DNA of 64,000 nt from Rhododendron vialii. Its lineage: Eukaryota; Streptophyta; Magnoliopsida; Ericales; Ericaceae. Positions 10,734 through 23,415 of the stretch are shown here, one piece after another. Location of the stretch: NCBI RefSeq assembly GCF_030253575.1, contig NC_080557.1, forward strand, positions 37,051,501 through 37,115,500, written 5' to 3'. The position numbers were made by a program, and so were the translations under genes. A model generated the notes under the pieces. It was not told where the DNA came from, did no database searches, and saw only the letters and a list, made by a program, of their open reading frames with translations. Position 1 is the first letter of the stretch. The number at the start of each line of letters is the position of its first letter.

Positions 10734-11835
10734 TATCTCTTGCTTTGACGATTAATCATTTAATACTTTTGGAGCATTACCACGTAGTACTTCAAGACTT
10801 GTTCATGCTCTAAACTTAACCACCATACAATTAGATCATGCGCTACTAGGCTTTGCTCCAGGAGCAACCAATAATTTTTTGGTAAGAAAAATTTATTCAA
10901 TGGTCTCGAGGCACTATCACGTAGTGCTCAACACTCTTATTCACTGTATATTTTTATATTCCCTTTTCCCAATTTAAATGTCTTTTACAGTTTTTCGTGT
11001 ATTTTCAAATTTCAAAAAATATATATTTGTACTCTCTCCGTTCCAAATTCTTCGTCCTCTACAATTTTACGTGCAATTTTCAATGGCCTATATCTCTCAA
11101 TGTATATGGACCCATCGAAATGTGTGATAACTGGTAAATTATGATATTGAAGCACTACAAGGCGATGACCCAAGACCACGAAATAATTACTCGAACGGGA
11201 GAGGGAAAGAGATTGCTTTGTTCGTTTCTTTTTTTAACTTTGTTTTTTAATCATTACCTTATTTTTCTCTCTAATTATTATTCTATTTTTTCAATTATTA
11301 CTTTCATTTCTCTCTCTATCTCTCTCTACTCATTATCCCTCTCTCCAATCTTTGCTATATTTTTCTCTCACTACCCACTATCAAAACTAATGCCTTGTTT
11401 GGATAGCGTTTTTAAAAAAAATTCTCGACTCAAAAAACACTAATTACCCATACTTTTAATCATTACTTATTTCTAGATCCGATCATTATTCTTATTTCTC
11501 TCTTTCCAATGATTACCCATATTTCCAATCAATATTTTCATTCATCTCTCAACTTATAACCCTACAAAAATTTTCAAAAATTCATCCAAATACAACATAA
11601 AATACCCAAAACTAGCAAACTAACAAGTCCTGTATTAATAGAGAGGCGGAGAGAGTGAAACAGAGAAGTGGAGAGAGAAACAGCCAGGGAGCTTTACCCT
11701 CTCCCCAAGGCCACTGCAGAGGTGGTGGTGCCCCCAAAATTTGTGGTTGCAAGTGAGGCAGGCACCCGAACCAAACCAAATTGCTCTCTCTGGCTGCACA
11801 TCCCACCAACCCTTCTGGTCAAATTAGGAGTATTA

Positions 11836-11838
<3 letters not shown>
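10734..11838. other. Intergenic DNA with MITE fragments
   Basis: A Stowaway-like 5' end (ctctctccgttccaaattct) starts near 11034 without a matching 3' end. A weak inverted repeat ('gccttgtttggat' near 11393 against 'atccaaatacaa' near 11585) may mark a further MITE. No gene is seen. Confidence 0.4.

Positions 11839-11877
<39 letters not shown>
11839..11877. repeat. (GA)n microsatellite
   Basis: An uninterrupted run of about 19 GA units. Frames reading through it give alternating Arg-Glu or Ser-Leu and are artefacts. Confidence 0.9.
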
Positions 11878-11879
<2 letters not shown>

Positions 11880-12413
11880 CCCATCCACTTTTTGGTCAAA
11901 TTCGTATTCTCAACCCTTTGGACTCCTCCTGCCAAATCCAAATGCTTTTCAGGTACAAATACTGGCCCAATCTGCCGCAACAACAAAGATTAAAGACTTG
12001 TGCGATTCAAATTTTTAATGATATTGGTTCAGAAATTTTAAACTAAGCATTCATTTAGTAACAGGTAAAAACACTGTAAAAGTTTAAAAAATTTATAGAC
12101 GAAAAAATAAACAAAAAGTCTAGAGTCACCACACAGGCGCACACCTCACAAAATTTTTGCAATTTCAACCCTACGTATTTAGAAAAACGTATCTACCGAT
12201 ATCAGTTAGAGCTGATTTTTTATAGGGGCCTCATCTTGTCCGTTCATCCCAGAGAAGCTTTTGTAACCTTATCAGTTGGACTTCAGAGAAGCTTCTGTAA
12301 CCTCATCTCGTTCGTTCATTCCAGCAATCAATGATTCAGATTTCAAAAAGACTTTGCGACAAGAAACTATTCTTTTCACGGAAAGCCTCTGAACAAAATC
12401 TAATCTAAATAAT

Positions 12414-12653
12414 ACTTCCTCCGTCCGGATATAATGGTCATTTTTTGGAGTTCGTGCCATTTTTCAATCGATTATATCTTCCAATTTATAATGCTTTACG
12501 TGATTTCGAAAACATTGTATTATAGAACTAATCGAAATCTATCAAACAAGATCCATATTCAATATGAAATTCACTACGGATTCAAAGATATAATTCATTT
12601 TTTAGCCGTTTAGAATAAAATTAAGAACAATTAAATTCCAACGGAAAAAGTAG
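12414..12653. mobile_element. Stowaway-type MITE
   Basis: The left end CTTCCTCCGTCCGGATATAA and the inward-read right end CTACTTTTTCCGTTGGAATT are flanked by TA dinucleotides. Length is 240 bp. The interior includes 'atcgaaatctatcaaacaag' as in other Stowaway copies of this window. Confidence 0.7.
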
Positions 12654-13269
12654 TAAAAATATTTATGAACAAAATTTAAATAGTAAAAATACTTTTAAAC
12701 GGACGTGATCATCTGAACGGCTCCCAGCTGTCCAAACAGACGGCAGATAAAACCATTTCCTTGCGGGTAGTATGCACAACTCATCATTTCCTTATCCGAC
12801 GAAACGGGTCAATCAATTTCTCCAATTGGAGAAAAACAGGACGTCATTTTTCCGCATCTCGTTTTCCATTTTGACGATTCGGTCCGTCAATTTATTGATC
12901 CATATCTGCACTACCGCACAATTTATGTCAGTTTGGTTAAAACTTAAATACTCTTTAAGTCCATATTTTTCTTCTTTTTAACAACTAAGTACGTTATTAA
13001 TTTACTACTGTATAGGAGTATATTTATGACAATAGAATCAGATTAAGGCTAAGTTCCGTTAAGAATTTTTTTAAAATTTTCTTATTTTGTCTTTATTTAA
13101 TTTTTTTTTTCTGATCATGCTCTCGCCGGTGAAGTCCTACATATTTCATCCAGTTGTTTTTACGAATTCTTATTATAATAAAAAATCTATTTTTACAACT
13201 CACAATTCAGGTTAGTTATATAAATAATTGACCGAAAATGATATAGGTACCGATGGTTTCCGTAGGGAA
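12654..13269. other. Intergenic DNA, nothing recognised
   Basis: No gene or structured repeat was identified between the Stowaway copy and the fold-back element upstream of the CCCH gene. Confidence 0.5.
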
Positions 13270-13566
13270 ACCGTACCGAAGGCCGCCCCGGGCCGTCTTC
13301 GGTCACCAGACAGTCGATCTGAGCCGTCCAAAAATTCTAAAAAAAAAACCGAGGGGGCTTAAGCGAGAATCAATGGCATCCGATATGTGTAGGGTGCTTG
13401 ATCTAAACACCTTATATATACACGAAAAATAAAGTGTTTAGATCAAACACCCTACACATTAGATGCCGTTGATTCTTACGTAGGTCCTCTCAGTTTTTTT
13501 TTAAAGAATTTTTGGACGGCTCGGATCGGCCGTCCGATGGCCGGAGACGGCCTAGCGCGGCCGTCG
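13270..13566. repeat. Fold-back element upstream of the CCCH gene
   Basis: The left arm contains 'gatctgagccgtccaaaaat', 'gagaatcaatggcatccg' and 'agggtgcttgatctaaacac'. The right arm holds their reverse complements 'gtgtttagatcaaacaccct', 'gatgccgttgattctta' and 'tttttggacggctcggatc'. Arms are about 140 bases with a short loop near 13425. It ends about 260 bases before the proposed TATA box and is GC-richer than its surroundings. Likely a MITE. Confidence 0.75.
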
Positions 13567-13827
13567 ATACTCATAGCAGTACTCATAATTGACTCTCGAG
13601 CTCGTTACGTCGGGAAATGCCCACAAGGCCGCGGTGTCCAAATATTTCAGTTTCTTGGAGTCATTGGAGAATTTACCCGATTCTTAACTTTAGATTTCAA
13701 AATTGGTCAAGTTGTACGTAAATTGACCTAGAAATTCTGTTAAAAAAAAATTGCCCACAAAGTTTGTAATTTTTCCCAGTAATCGGAGACGAGAGGAACG
13801 TGAGCCAAAGGAAGTTTTATACACAAA

Positions 13828-13834
13828 TATATAA
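13828..13834 (+). promoter_or_regulatory. TATA box of the CCCH zinc finger gene
   Basis: TATATAA lies 178 bases upstream of the start codon. The interval that would be 5' untranslated leader is strongly pyrimidine-rich (13890-14009, mostly CT repeats), as is common for plant leaders. The transcription start would be near 13860; this is inferred from position only. Confidence 0.55.
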
Positions 13835-14011
13835 GTACCCACCTAATAATTCCCCTAAATAATAATAGAACCTTTCTTATCCCTCCCTGCCTTTCCTTCT
13901 TCACTCTCACTCTCTCGCCCTCTCTCCCCTCAATCAAAAGGTTTTGCACGCAATATTAAAAACCCTACTCCCTCTCCCTCTCTCTCTTCTCTCTCTCTCT
14001 CTCTCATCACC

Positions 14012-17000
14012 ATGGATTCAAGCGAAGCAACGAAGACTGTATTCTCCAGAATCCAAACCTTAGATCCCGAAAACGCCTCAAAAATCATGGGCTTCATCTT
14101 CATACAAGACCCCGGAGAGAAAGAAATGATCCGCTTGGCCTGCGGACCCGAAACCCTCCTGCTCTCCCTCATAAACCAAGCCAAGTCCCACCTGGGGCTT
14201 TCGTCGAACATCTCGTCCGCGCCCCCGACCCGCCCCCGAATCATCATCCCGAACAACAATGGCTTCCACATAAACCCTTCCTCTTCTTCCTCGCCTTCCC
14301 CTTCCTCCCCTTGGTCCGTCTCCGGATTCAACAGCCCCAGCCCTAGACCCTCCCCTTCTTCTTCCCTCTCCTACGCCGCCGTCGTCAATGGATCAACTAC
14401 GAATAACCCGTTGCCGATTAGTTCCTCACTCTCTCTCCCCGTGCTATACAACCACGACCAACAACAGAACCTCTCGTTCCTCGACGACGCCGCGTCGAAG
14501 AGCCTCGACTTTATGGACCCCGTGATGAGCCCCAGCGGGCGCAGCGACTCAATGCTGTTACCGTACGGTACTAACAACAACAATGCCCCGCACGGGCATT
14601 TTCATAGGAGGAGTTATTCTGTGAATGATGAGTTTCTGAGCGGTGGGTTTGAAGAGGGAGGGGGTGGGCTGGTGGGGGGTGGGTGGAGGCCGTGTATGTA
14701 CTTTGCTCGAGGGTTTTGTAAGAACGGGGACAGTTGCAAGTTTTTGCACGGTGGATTTGGTGGTGAGTTTATTAACGATGCTGCTCCCATTGGTGGTGGT
14801 GGGTCTTGTTCGCCCGGGAAGATTGATGGGTTTGATGAGTTGCTGAGGATGAAGGCGATTCAGCAGCAGAGGTACGCTGCTGCGGCTTCTCAGCTCATGG
14901 CCGGTGGTGGTGGTGCTTTCCCGTATAAAGGCATGAACTTTGACTCTCCAAGGTATACCTTTTTGATTCAGTGTTTGTGTTTGGAGTCCATTTTTCGCTG
15001 CTTTTGAGTAGTTTTGGTTCTGTTTTTTACGCTACTGAAAGGGGAAGTTACCTATTTACCCTCTAATTATTTTATTATGGAGTACATTTTCACAGATTTT
15101 GAGAGAGGAACGATTTTTGATTCAGGAGTGCATTTTCCACTGTTTTTGAGTAGTTTTGGTTCTGGGTTTTTTGCTAATGAAAGGGGAAGATACCGGGCTT
15201 TGCTAGGGCTTTAATTGTGATCCCGCAAGTGGGTGGTGGGATTGGTCCCCAAGATTAGTCGAGGGGAAATTACCTATTTTTGCTCTAGTTGTTTTATTAT
15301 GGAGTACATTTTCACTGGTTTTGAGCGTGTTTTGGTTTTGTTTTATTTTTTTGATATTGTTCCTTTTTGGATGGTGTTCTTGGCGTTGTCTTGAATATTT
15401 ATGTATCTATGTAAGTAAAGATGACATGGACTAAAGGGGACCAACGAAATTGTAGGCCAAAACTTTGTGTAGATGTTGAAATGTTGGGTTTTTGATTGAT
15501 TATTGTGGTTTTCTTTACGGCATTATGCTGCATTGTAGATCTGCGGCAGCGGCATTGATGATTGGGGAAGAATTTCACAAGTTCGGGCGATGCCGGCCTG
15601 AAAGAAACGATTTTTTGGCAATGGGTTTCGGAGGAAATGGAAACTCTAGCTCTAGACAGATTTACTTAACGTTTCCAGCGGATAGTACGTTTAAGGAAGA
15701 AGATGTCTCGAATTACTTTAGGTAATTGATTGTTTTGTTGCTCGACAATCTCTTAAAAGAGTTGAGAATGAAATTTTGAGTAATTTGCTAAGGATGTTTT
15801 TGTTTTGTTGATTTGAAAAATTTGAAGCAAGTTTGGACCAGTTCAGGATGTAAGGATTCCATACCAGCAGAAGCGTATGTTTGGGTTTGTCACGTTCGTT
15901 TACCCGGAGACTGTGAAGATGATTTTGGCCAAAGGGAACCCTCATTTTGTTTGTGATTCTCGCGTGCTTGTTAAGCCTTACAAGGAGAAGGGGAAAGTCC
16001 CAGAGAGGTAGAGACTTTCTACATTTTTCTCTTATTCTTGGTTTAGTTTCAGTTCTATTGCTCACTTTCGTGCATTGAGGATGCGTTTCTGATCGAATAA
16101 TTTTCAGGAAGCATCAGCAGTATCCGTTGGACAGAGGAGAATTTTCATCGTGTTTAAGTCCACCTGGGCTCGACTCTGGAGAGCAGCCCTTTGATCACAT
16201 TGGTAAAGAAAGAAAGAAGATTTCTTCTTTTTTTCTTTTCCACGTGCATTGTCTAATCTTGTGTATTCAAGCTCATATTCTTACTTTATGCAGGAGCAAC
16301 TATGTTATACAATACAAAAGAGATGATTTTGAGGAGAAAAATGGAAGAACAGGCTGAATTGCAGCAAGCCATTGAACTCCAGGGAAGAAGGTTGATGCAT
16401 TTGCAACTTATGGACTTGAGGAATCATCACCACAACCTCAGTCATCAATTACAGCCAAACATGGCTTCCGGCATTCCCATTCCCTCTCCTCCGCAATCTC
16501 GCCTCGATATCAATCAGAGTCTTGTGCTTCGGTCAGATGGGGTCAATCAGGATGTCTCAGAAGGTTGAACTAATAAGAAACTGTCCTTTCACATTTTGTT
16601 AGTTTTATTAGATCTTTTCTGTTTTCAGGAGGTTGATCTGTTATTCTTCTTTTTTCCCTTTTATTCTCTAGTTGCTGAGAAAAACAGTAGCCCAGCTGCA
16701 GCCAACTCTCTAACTGTTGCTACTGATCATCAGCAAGAAGTAAAAGAAGCTTGTGATGACGTCAATGGCCTTGAATCCAGCGACAGCAATGGCCTTGACA
16801 ATGATGATTTCCATGAGAGGTATAAAGCTATAATTTCTCACTAAAGGGGGGGTTAACGACTCCAGGGTGTTTGTCAAAACTTTGGATTTAGCAAGTGTTG
16901 TTTCTGTAAATCAGAATCCAAAAGCATTAAAATGATATTTTTCTGAATCAGTTTTTAAGCAACTGTAAAAATTGTTTTTGGCCCCAAAGCGAAAGTAGGA

Positions 17001-17757
17001 GCAGAAACTTTGGCAAACATGCTGGCACTGTTTCTTCTTCTGAGGCTTTCGCAAACACCCTCATACTGCAAGCTCTATTTGCTTAGAATTTTTAGTATTT
17101 CAGCTCTATATTGTTTTTTATATTCGGTTCTTCCTTTTGCTTGTCTTTGGATTGTTTCGCATTGTTTTTTTCCCACCTCCGTCTGCTAATTTTTTTGTTT
17201 TTGTCGTGAGAGCAGTTTAGAGCATATCCTACCGGATAACCTCTTTGCTTCTCCTACGAAATCAGCTGGTGACCACAGTTCTATCTTCTCTACTGGTTTG
17301 CCAGACGCTGATGATAACTCCTCAGTTATAACAACTACTACTACTTCATCTAACACCATCCCAATGCTTCCCTCCACTTCTACCCTCACTATGGCTTCTC
17401 TAAAATCTTGTTACTTCCAAATGCCGAGGTATTTTGCTGGTCCTTTCTTTTTTTATATGCCATAACTAAGGTTCTAGTTTATTCCAATTTGAGTTGTTAT
17501 TTTACAAAGTCTCCTTTTGGGCTAGAAGCCATTGAAATAGGTGATAGAGGGGACCATGGGCAGCATGGAGGGATTGACTTAGCTTTGGTAAGAGAGACCA
17601 TCAATGTTGCATTTCGTCAATCATGTTGCCACAATTTCCGAAAGTTTGTTGAATTTCTAGTTGTATGGATCATTGCTAATGTTTTGCTTTTTTCGTTCAT
17701 CTGTGCAGAAAGGAAGGTTTGAGTAGGGGCATATACAAGGAAGAAAAAGTCCTCTAG
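14012..17757 (+). CDS. CCCH zinc finger / RRM RNA-binding protein, AtC3H46-like
   Basis: Likely a nuclear or cytoplasmic RNA-binding regulator. Exons by frame and GT..AG: 14012-14952, 15539-15721, 15828-16007, 16108-16202, 16294-16563, 16672-16819, 17216-17428, 17709-17757 (2079 nt, 692 aa). Residues 1-65 match the PABC-like N-terminus of this plant family ('[12 protein letters not shown]', '[13 protein letters not shown]'). A Ser/Pro-rich stretch follows. The zinc finger at about 228-246 is C-x7-C-x5-C-x3-H ([19 protein letters not shown]). An RRM spans about 352-428, with RNP2 'IYLTFP' and RNP1 'RMFGFVTF'. A Gln/Leu-rich, probably coiled-coil segment lies at about 470-505. The first ATG has good context (accATGG) and starts the conserved N-terminus. 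The last exon is least certain: reading through the exon 7 donor would give a different short tail. Its exact targets are unknown. Confidence 0.9.
15003..15320 (+). repeat. Duplicated segments within intron 1 of the CCCH gene
   Basis: 'tttgagtagttttggttctg' occurs at about 15003 and 15145, and 'ttttattatggagtacattt' at about 15068 and 15292, each with similar neighbours such as 'gaaaggggaagttacc' and 'gaggggaaattacc'. The intron thus holds diverged direct duplications of roughly 140 and 225 bp spacing. No function is implied. Confidence 0.65.
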
Positions 17758-20558
17758 CTGTATAGCCAAAAAACCATACCCACAACAAAAAGATCTGTAA
17801 GGAAGATCTCCTCAAGATTACTGTCATCATCAATACCATACTACTTACAACTATACATATAATGCATACATAAAGGACAGATGAACTAATTGATGAGAGT
17901 GGGGTCTCCGTTTCTTTACTTTTGTACCCTCTCTGTAGTTGTGTGCTGGACCACACCAGAACAGTAGCATAACAAAGAGCTAGTAGAGTTACTTTCTAAT
18001 ATATTGTTGATTACCTTGTTTATCAGTACTACCTTTTGTTACCCCACTTATATTTTTGTGCTGTAAGTGAGAAGGGAGGAAAAAAATCAAGGAGAGAAAA
18101 GTTAGATAGAACTGATGTTTCTGTTGAGGGGTAGAGATTACCCCTAAGAAAATGTGGTAGAGAGGAGAGATTTGTTTTCAGAAAGCAGACCCATATAGAG
18201 TTCAAAGGAGCTGAAAAAGAAGTATACTACTATGCTGATAAGCAACACAAAAAGGGTAAGTACTGTAAATACTGAGGTGGTGGCTGAAAGCTGGTCTTTC
18301 TGTTACTCTTTTTCTCTTTTTTCAATGGCTTTTAATAATAATAATAAGGCATCTGTGATCCAGTGGATGAGCACTGAGGTAAAAAATAAAGGAAATTCTG
18401 GAGAGAGATGAAAAGAAAATAGGGGAGAAAGAAAAGGGTGGTTCTTTTCCAGTGATTAAAGGTTACTTTAGAGGACTCTTTTGTCTCATTTTGTGGTTTC
18501 TTTTAGGTGGACATGAAAGGAAGAGGGCCACACTCACATGGGGTGCTGACACAATTTTGAATGGTACGAGAGTACCAAAACACTCCTTTCACTTTCAGTC
18601 CCCATGGCCTCAGTCAGTTAAATGTACAGTTGTATAATACAAGGGCTTTGGCCTTTTGTTTTATGGGTATTGCTGCCCCTTGTGTTTTGGTTTGGCTTTT
18701 ATTATATGCTAGATTGCTAGTGGTACATGTGCTCCCTTTCACTAGGATTTTTTTTGTTTGTCCTCCATTTGTGTTTAAAATTTCACTTAGACCAATGCTG
18801 CTGTGGCCAAGCAGAAATAAAGTATCAGAGTGGTGTGGCCTTTGAGTAGTTTTTTAGTACAATTATGTTAAAATAGTAATGGGGGTTTGTTGGGTTTCCC
18901 TCCTCTCTGAAGTCTCTCGAGGGGACCAGAGAACTAAGCTCCCCATCCAATGTTGTTGCCCTCCAGTTTTGTCCAGTTTCCGGTCCAGTTTGGGCCCACA
19001 ATAATGATCAGAATTGTTCATTTTTGTAGAGTTCATCGAGAAGTATGTGCACACGACACGAAAAACTAACTTGTGCAAACTTTGGTAGATATATGATCAA
19101 AACAGATTTATGTGACGAAAAATGGCATGAGAAAATGTGATTTTAAACTTATATCCCCCATTTTCTCCTTGCACAAAACTGCTTCGTTTTCATATGGCTA
19201 TTAAACCAAGCTAATTTTTCAGACGTCTATTTTACTCAATGAAGTTTAAAAATTAAACGAATACAATCATTGTTATGTGCCAATGACCCGCGCCAATTGA
19301 CTTGTCAACTCTTAGCCTAATAATGTGAATCAAAACGTTAACTATTATGTGAATCAAAAGGTTAACTTCAGGTTTTGATAAAAAAAAGAAAAAAGAAAAG
19401 GTTAGCTTCAAGTTAATAGTAGTTGGTGCAGCATATAAAGCACTTGATGCTTCCTATTTTTCCCGATGTGAGACATTATTGGGGTGCTCACAATTTTCCT
19501 ACTTTATGATGTAAGGCCCTCGTTGCATTGGCCTATCAATCTTAGTTCTGTACAACACATCATTAGGCTCGTAATAGATTTTAGAGGTGGCTCTCATTAT
19601 GTAGACTAAGGTTGTGCTTTGATACTAACCGTAACGATCCTCACTAACCCTTAGCCTTACCACGTGGCTCAAAAAATTAACCTTAAATGAATAGTACACA
19701 TATAAAGCATTTTTGCGGATGTGGGACCTTTTTGGGGTTCTCACACTTAAAGCTCCAATTCTGGGCTGGAATGGAGGGTAACAACTAACAACACTGGATG
19801 GGAGCTTGGTCCCTCTGGAGGGATCCTGTCGATCCAACTGATTCTCTGTCGGTTTTTAATTTTTTGGTTTTTTCGAAGGTCGAGCAATAGCATGATAAAA
19901 TGTGGAAATTGGTACATTTTGGCATGCAAGAAAAATGCTCCCTTCATTTGTTCCTTTTGGGCCTTTCAACTTATCAAGGGAACATTATTGCTGCATTAGT
20001 CATATTTTGAGGTAGTTTTTTGTCCTCTCTTTTAGAAACAGTAGTGCTATTATTATTATTATTATTATTGTTATTTTTTTATTGCTAGGAATTAATTTCA
20101 AAAGAGAAGGATAACGTTTCAATTACTTTTGAACCAAGACAATTTTTGTTGTAAGGGATTGAGAAATGGGGCCGGAGAGAGTAGGGACATTTGTGGCTAT
20201 ATCTAATCTGCTCAGGACAGATATCTTGGTTCGGCCCAATTTTTACCCTCTACACTAAGTTCAGTGAACAATCTTACCGTCCATTGATGGCGATTGGGAG
20301 TGCGGTTTAAATCTGGGACAAACTAGCATGGATTGGGCAAAGCCTCGAATGGTCCTGTGGCTGTGGAGTCGGTCACCCCATATCAAAAGCTTCTTGAGGC
20401 CCCTACTAGTTCTGGTAATCAGTAGTCAAAAAAAGAAGATATTTCAATCTCTTATTTCCTTTGTACTTAGGCACACACAAGCCTAGGATTCTTTATTCAT
20501 GAGATAAAAGTAGGCCTTCCCCTTCACATCATTTCATACTGTTCTTAATTGTCGAAAC
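17758..20558. other. 3' flank of the CCCH gene and intergenic DNA
   Basis: Bases 17758 to about 18050 are probably the 3' untranslated region (no polyadenylation site can be fixed). Two related segments, 19435-19493 and 19703-19747, share 'tataaagca', 'gatgtg(a/g)gac' and 'ttggggtgctcacaa' in direct order, resembling a dispersed repeat fragment. A (TTA)n run lies at 20049-20075. From about 20450 the sequence matches the 3' flanks of the other glucanase units ('gcctaggattctttatt'). No further gene was recognised. Confidence 0.5.
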
Positions 20559-23034
20559 TTAATTGAAAGAAAGCTGGTATTTGGGCTGCTTGTTGGGTGA
20601 GAAAAACCCAAAGTGCTTCTCACTTTGTGCTCCAGTCTTCTGATTCTCATCAAACATGGCAAACAAATAGGTCTCAATAGCCCTCCCAGGCGTCTTTGGA
20701 CTCCCGCCTTTCACGTGATTGATAAGATTCCTGTAATAAGTCCCTGCGTTCTCCATCGAAGCCGCAGGGCCGCCCGCGGAGGGCCATCCGCTCTTTGACA
20801 CCACGATTTCCGCTTTGGGTCCACCCGCCTTCTCGAGGGCAGAGTAGGTAGCGTCCAACATGGCATCGAAAATGTTCTTGTAATGAAATGGACCATCTCG
20901 AACGACAACTCTTGGGGCGGTGAACATGGCGTAGGGAAGAGGAACGTGATGGGGGGATTGTTGATGTGGGCGAAGTAGGGGTATATGTTGACTAGCAACG
21001 GGTTGTTGGTGTTCCTTAGGAAGCCGATGATCGGTCCCATGAATGACCTTGATGCGCCTTCGAAAGAGCCACGCCAAGGAGGGTACGAGTGGCTTAGGAG
21101 TGCTGAGTAGGTTGCAGTTGAGACCTGTTATGTTGGGAATTTAGACATTCATTTAGATCATTTTCCATCAAAAAAAAAGAAAGAAAACCATTTTCATTAA
21201 CATGTACTAACGTTGTCAAAAGTTGATAAGCAATTAAAGTAAATGTAAAAACAAGCAATTAACCTGTATGAATCATGAAATTTACTATGAGATGATAACA
21301 GATAGATCTCACTTAGTTCCACAAATTAGTGTGAATTTTTTTTTAAAAAATTTGGAACAAAACCTTGATTTCGTCCTTTAATCCGGCTGAGGCAATGGCA
21401 TTGTAGATCTTTGACATTGCAAGGAGCACAAACGGAGCAAGGTGAGCCGTGGGTTGACTGTGGTTGGGATTGACCTCATTCCCTACTGCTATGATCCGGA
21501 ACTTGACGTCCGGATAATAGTTGTGGACATTGTACCGGACCCACTCTGCTGCAGCGGGAGCGTCGATAGCGAGGACGTCAAGTACTAGTTCAATGCCGGA
21601 TCCCCTGAGGGCTTGGAGAGCTTGTGGGTTGGGAGCATACATTCGCATCCTTTGAATGCCATTGGATTTGTAGAGTTGAACTACTTCTTGATTGGACGGT
21701 AGATTGTTGCCCAGTTGCCCGTTGCGCGCCCTTACTTGAGCACCACCTGCATTTGAATGAGCAACATGTTTTTCAAAATAATTGATTTTTGTCTACTTGC
21801 GAAATCAGGTAAATGAATGATTTCGATCATCAAAATGGAATTGAGAAGGATCCAAAAAGTCCAAATTGGATCCTCAAATCACAAAATGGGACGAGAGATG
21901 ATCACTTGTCCTAAAGAAAATTATACTACTCCTGCCTCTTTTTGTCAAGGAAGAAAACTACTACATATATACCCAATTTACGTACACCACTTATGTTATG
22001 CGTGGGCTCAATGTGTGTTTCAGCCCAGAATCAACGCGAGAGTGTGTCAGTGAGTATCAGTGTGATACGGAGGGAGCACGACACTAGATATACGTTACTC
22101 ACGTATTCGGTCGAGATCGATGACAAAGATTCATGAAATGAGAGTTATACTCGTATTATCAATCAAGCCAAACGAAGTAGAACAAATGACAAACACAAAA
22201 TTATATGTAAATTCGGATTAAGTTTGATACTGTCATTCAAGATAGGGCTCTTTATGCAAATGTTTGAACAAAATTTTAAAAAAAAAGAAAGATAAATCGA
22301 TTCCAAAAAGAGAACTTACTCGTATTGAACATATTATTACAAAAATTCAAAAGTTAACTCATATTAGACCTTTTTTTTTTTTTTTTAAAAGTTAATTTGG
22401 ACTCTGTATTTGATATGCTTCTTTTGGTAATAGATATTTCATTCGTTCCTTTTAAGTGTTCACCCTCTGAAAATTTTCGCTGTCTCAAAATAAAAGTATC
22501 CATTTCAAATGTGAAACGGGTAATGCCTGTTAAATTTTTTATTTTACCCTTCTTTTAGAGAATTGAAGTATGTAGATTTCAAATGATCACTTTAAATGCT
22601 CAAGGGTATTTTTGAAAAGTCAACTTTTCAAAGTGTGATTATGTTTTCTTAAAAAGTTACTTAAATTTTAAATGGATACCTAAAACAAGACAGAGTATTA
22701 GTACAATGAATTTTGTTTATTGAGATGGACAGGTGAGATGCTGTGTAGTGCACCCTTACAATACAAGTTCTCAGGTTGGAATGAGAAAAGCTGTAGTGCA
22801 TCAGCCACACTGCACTGTGTAGTGCGGTCGATCCGGCCGTCCATCTAGGCACGAACGACTTAGATTTAATCTGAGCCGTCCATTGTTCAGATTAAAATTC
22901 GAACTGTCCATTGCCGACCATTAGACCCCTACACGTGTAGTGCGGGGGGTGCACTACAGCACCACAGTCTGGGGTACAGTCCTAACCATTAGACCTTCTC
23001 TACCTCCGTCGCTGGTTTTGACCCCAAGGATACC

Positions 23035-23099
<65 letters not shown>

Positions 23100-23200
23100 G
23101 CTATCATGTGAAGATTAGGCAGAAGTAGCACAAGAAGCAACAGAGAAACGAGGAAAGGGAAAGGGTTGTAGAACAATATTGTTGCATGAAAAACAGCCAT
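20559..23200 (-). pseudogene. GH17 beta-1,3-glucanase pseudogene (copy A)
   Basis: Related to PR-2 class endo-beta-1,3-glucanases. Exon remains: signal peptide 23200-23098, exon 2 21746-21364, exon 3 21125-20559. Four kinds of damage are visible. The exon 1 donor position reads CAG|CT instead of GT. The first strand motif VGVCYG has become VRARNG. A 2-base gain (or 1-base loss) near 20949-20956 shifts frame between '[12 protein letters not shown]' and '[11 protein letters not shown]'. The nucleophile motif SESGWPS reads SKSGWPS (codon 20793-20795). Exon 2 also lacks about seven residues after 'LDV' relative to copy C. The C-terminus 'QPKYQLSFN' and '[13 protein letters not shown]' remain. Unlikely to be an active enzyme; expression is unknown. 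Confidence 0.88.
23040..23097. repeat. (GA)n microsatellite at the exon 1 boundary of copy A
   Basis: About 29 GA units. On the minus strand it is (CT)n beginning immediately after the signal-peptide exon, where a GT donor would be expected. Confidence 0.92.
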
Positions 23201-23316
23201 TTAGAAGAGGAAAAGGATCAACTACCAAGCTAAGACTAGAAGTATCTAATCTCTAGTTCAAAAGTTGTATGTAAGTGATCATGTAAAAGCAATATTACAC
23301 TATAATGTCACCTCCC

Positions 23317-23323
23317 TTTTATA
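23317..23323 (-). promoter_or_regulatory. TATA box of glucanase copy A
   Basis: On the minus strand the sequence reads CTGTATAAAAGGGAGG, 117 bases upstream of the signal-peptide ATG. The same block, followed by 'tgacatta', stands at the same place in copies B and C. The Copia insertion begins 93 bases further upstream. Confidence 0.7.
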
Positions 23324-23415
23324 CAGGCGAATTAAGCAATTTTTTTTTTTTTGTTTACGAATGATGATGTAGTTGAGCCGAGGCCATTCATTCTAGGCAA
23401 ATCACATGCTCGTCT

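Larger units (their letters stand above)
20450..23415 (-). repeat. Glucanase tandem unit A, proximal part
   Basis: This is the first of three related units, each with the same layout: 3' flank, two glucanase exons, long intron, signal-peptide exon, TATA box and upstream flank. Unit A is interrupted at 23416 by a Copia element and resumes after it, at 36985-37463, where the sequence again matches the upstream flanks of units B (41240-41760) and C. Confidence 0.8.

Noticed and set aside
11668..12018. 116-codon frame through a (GA)n run
   Set aside because: Much of it is Arg-Glu repeats from the microsatellite, with no recognisable domain.
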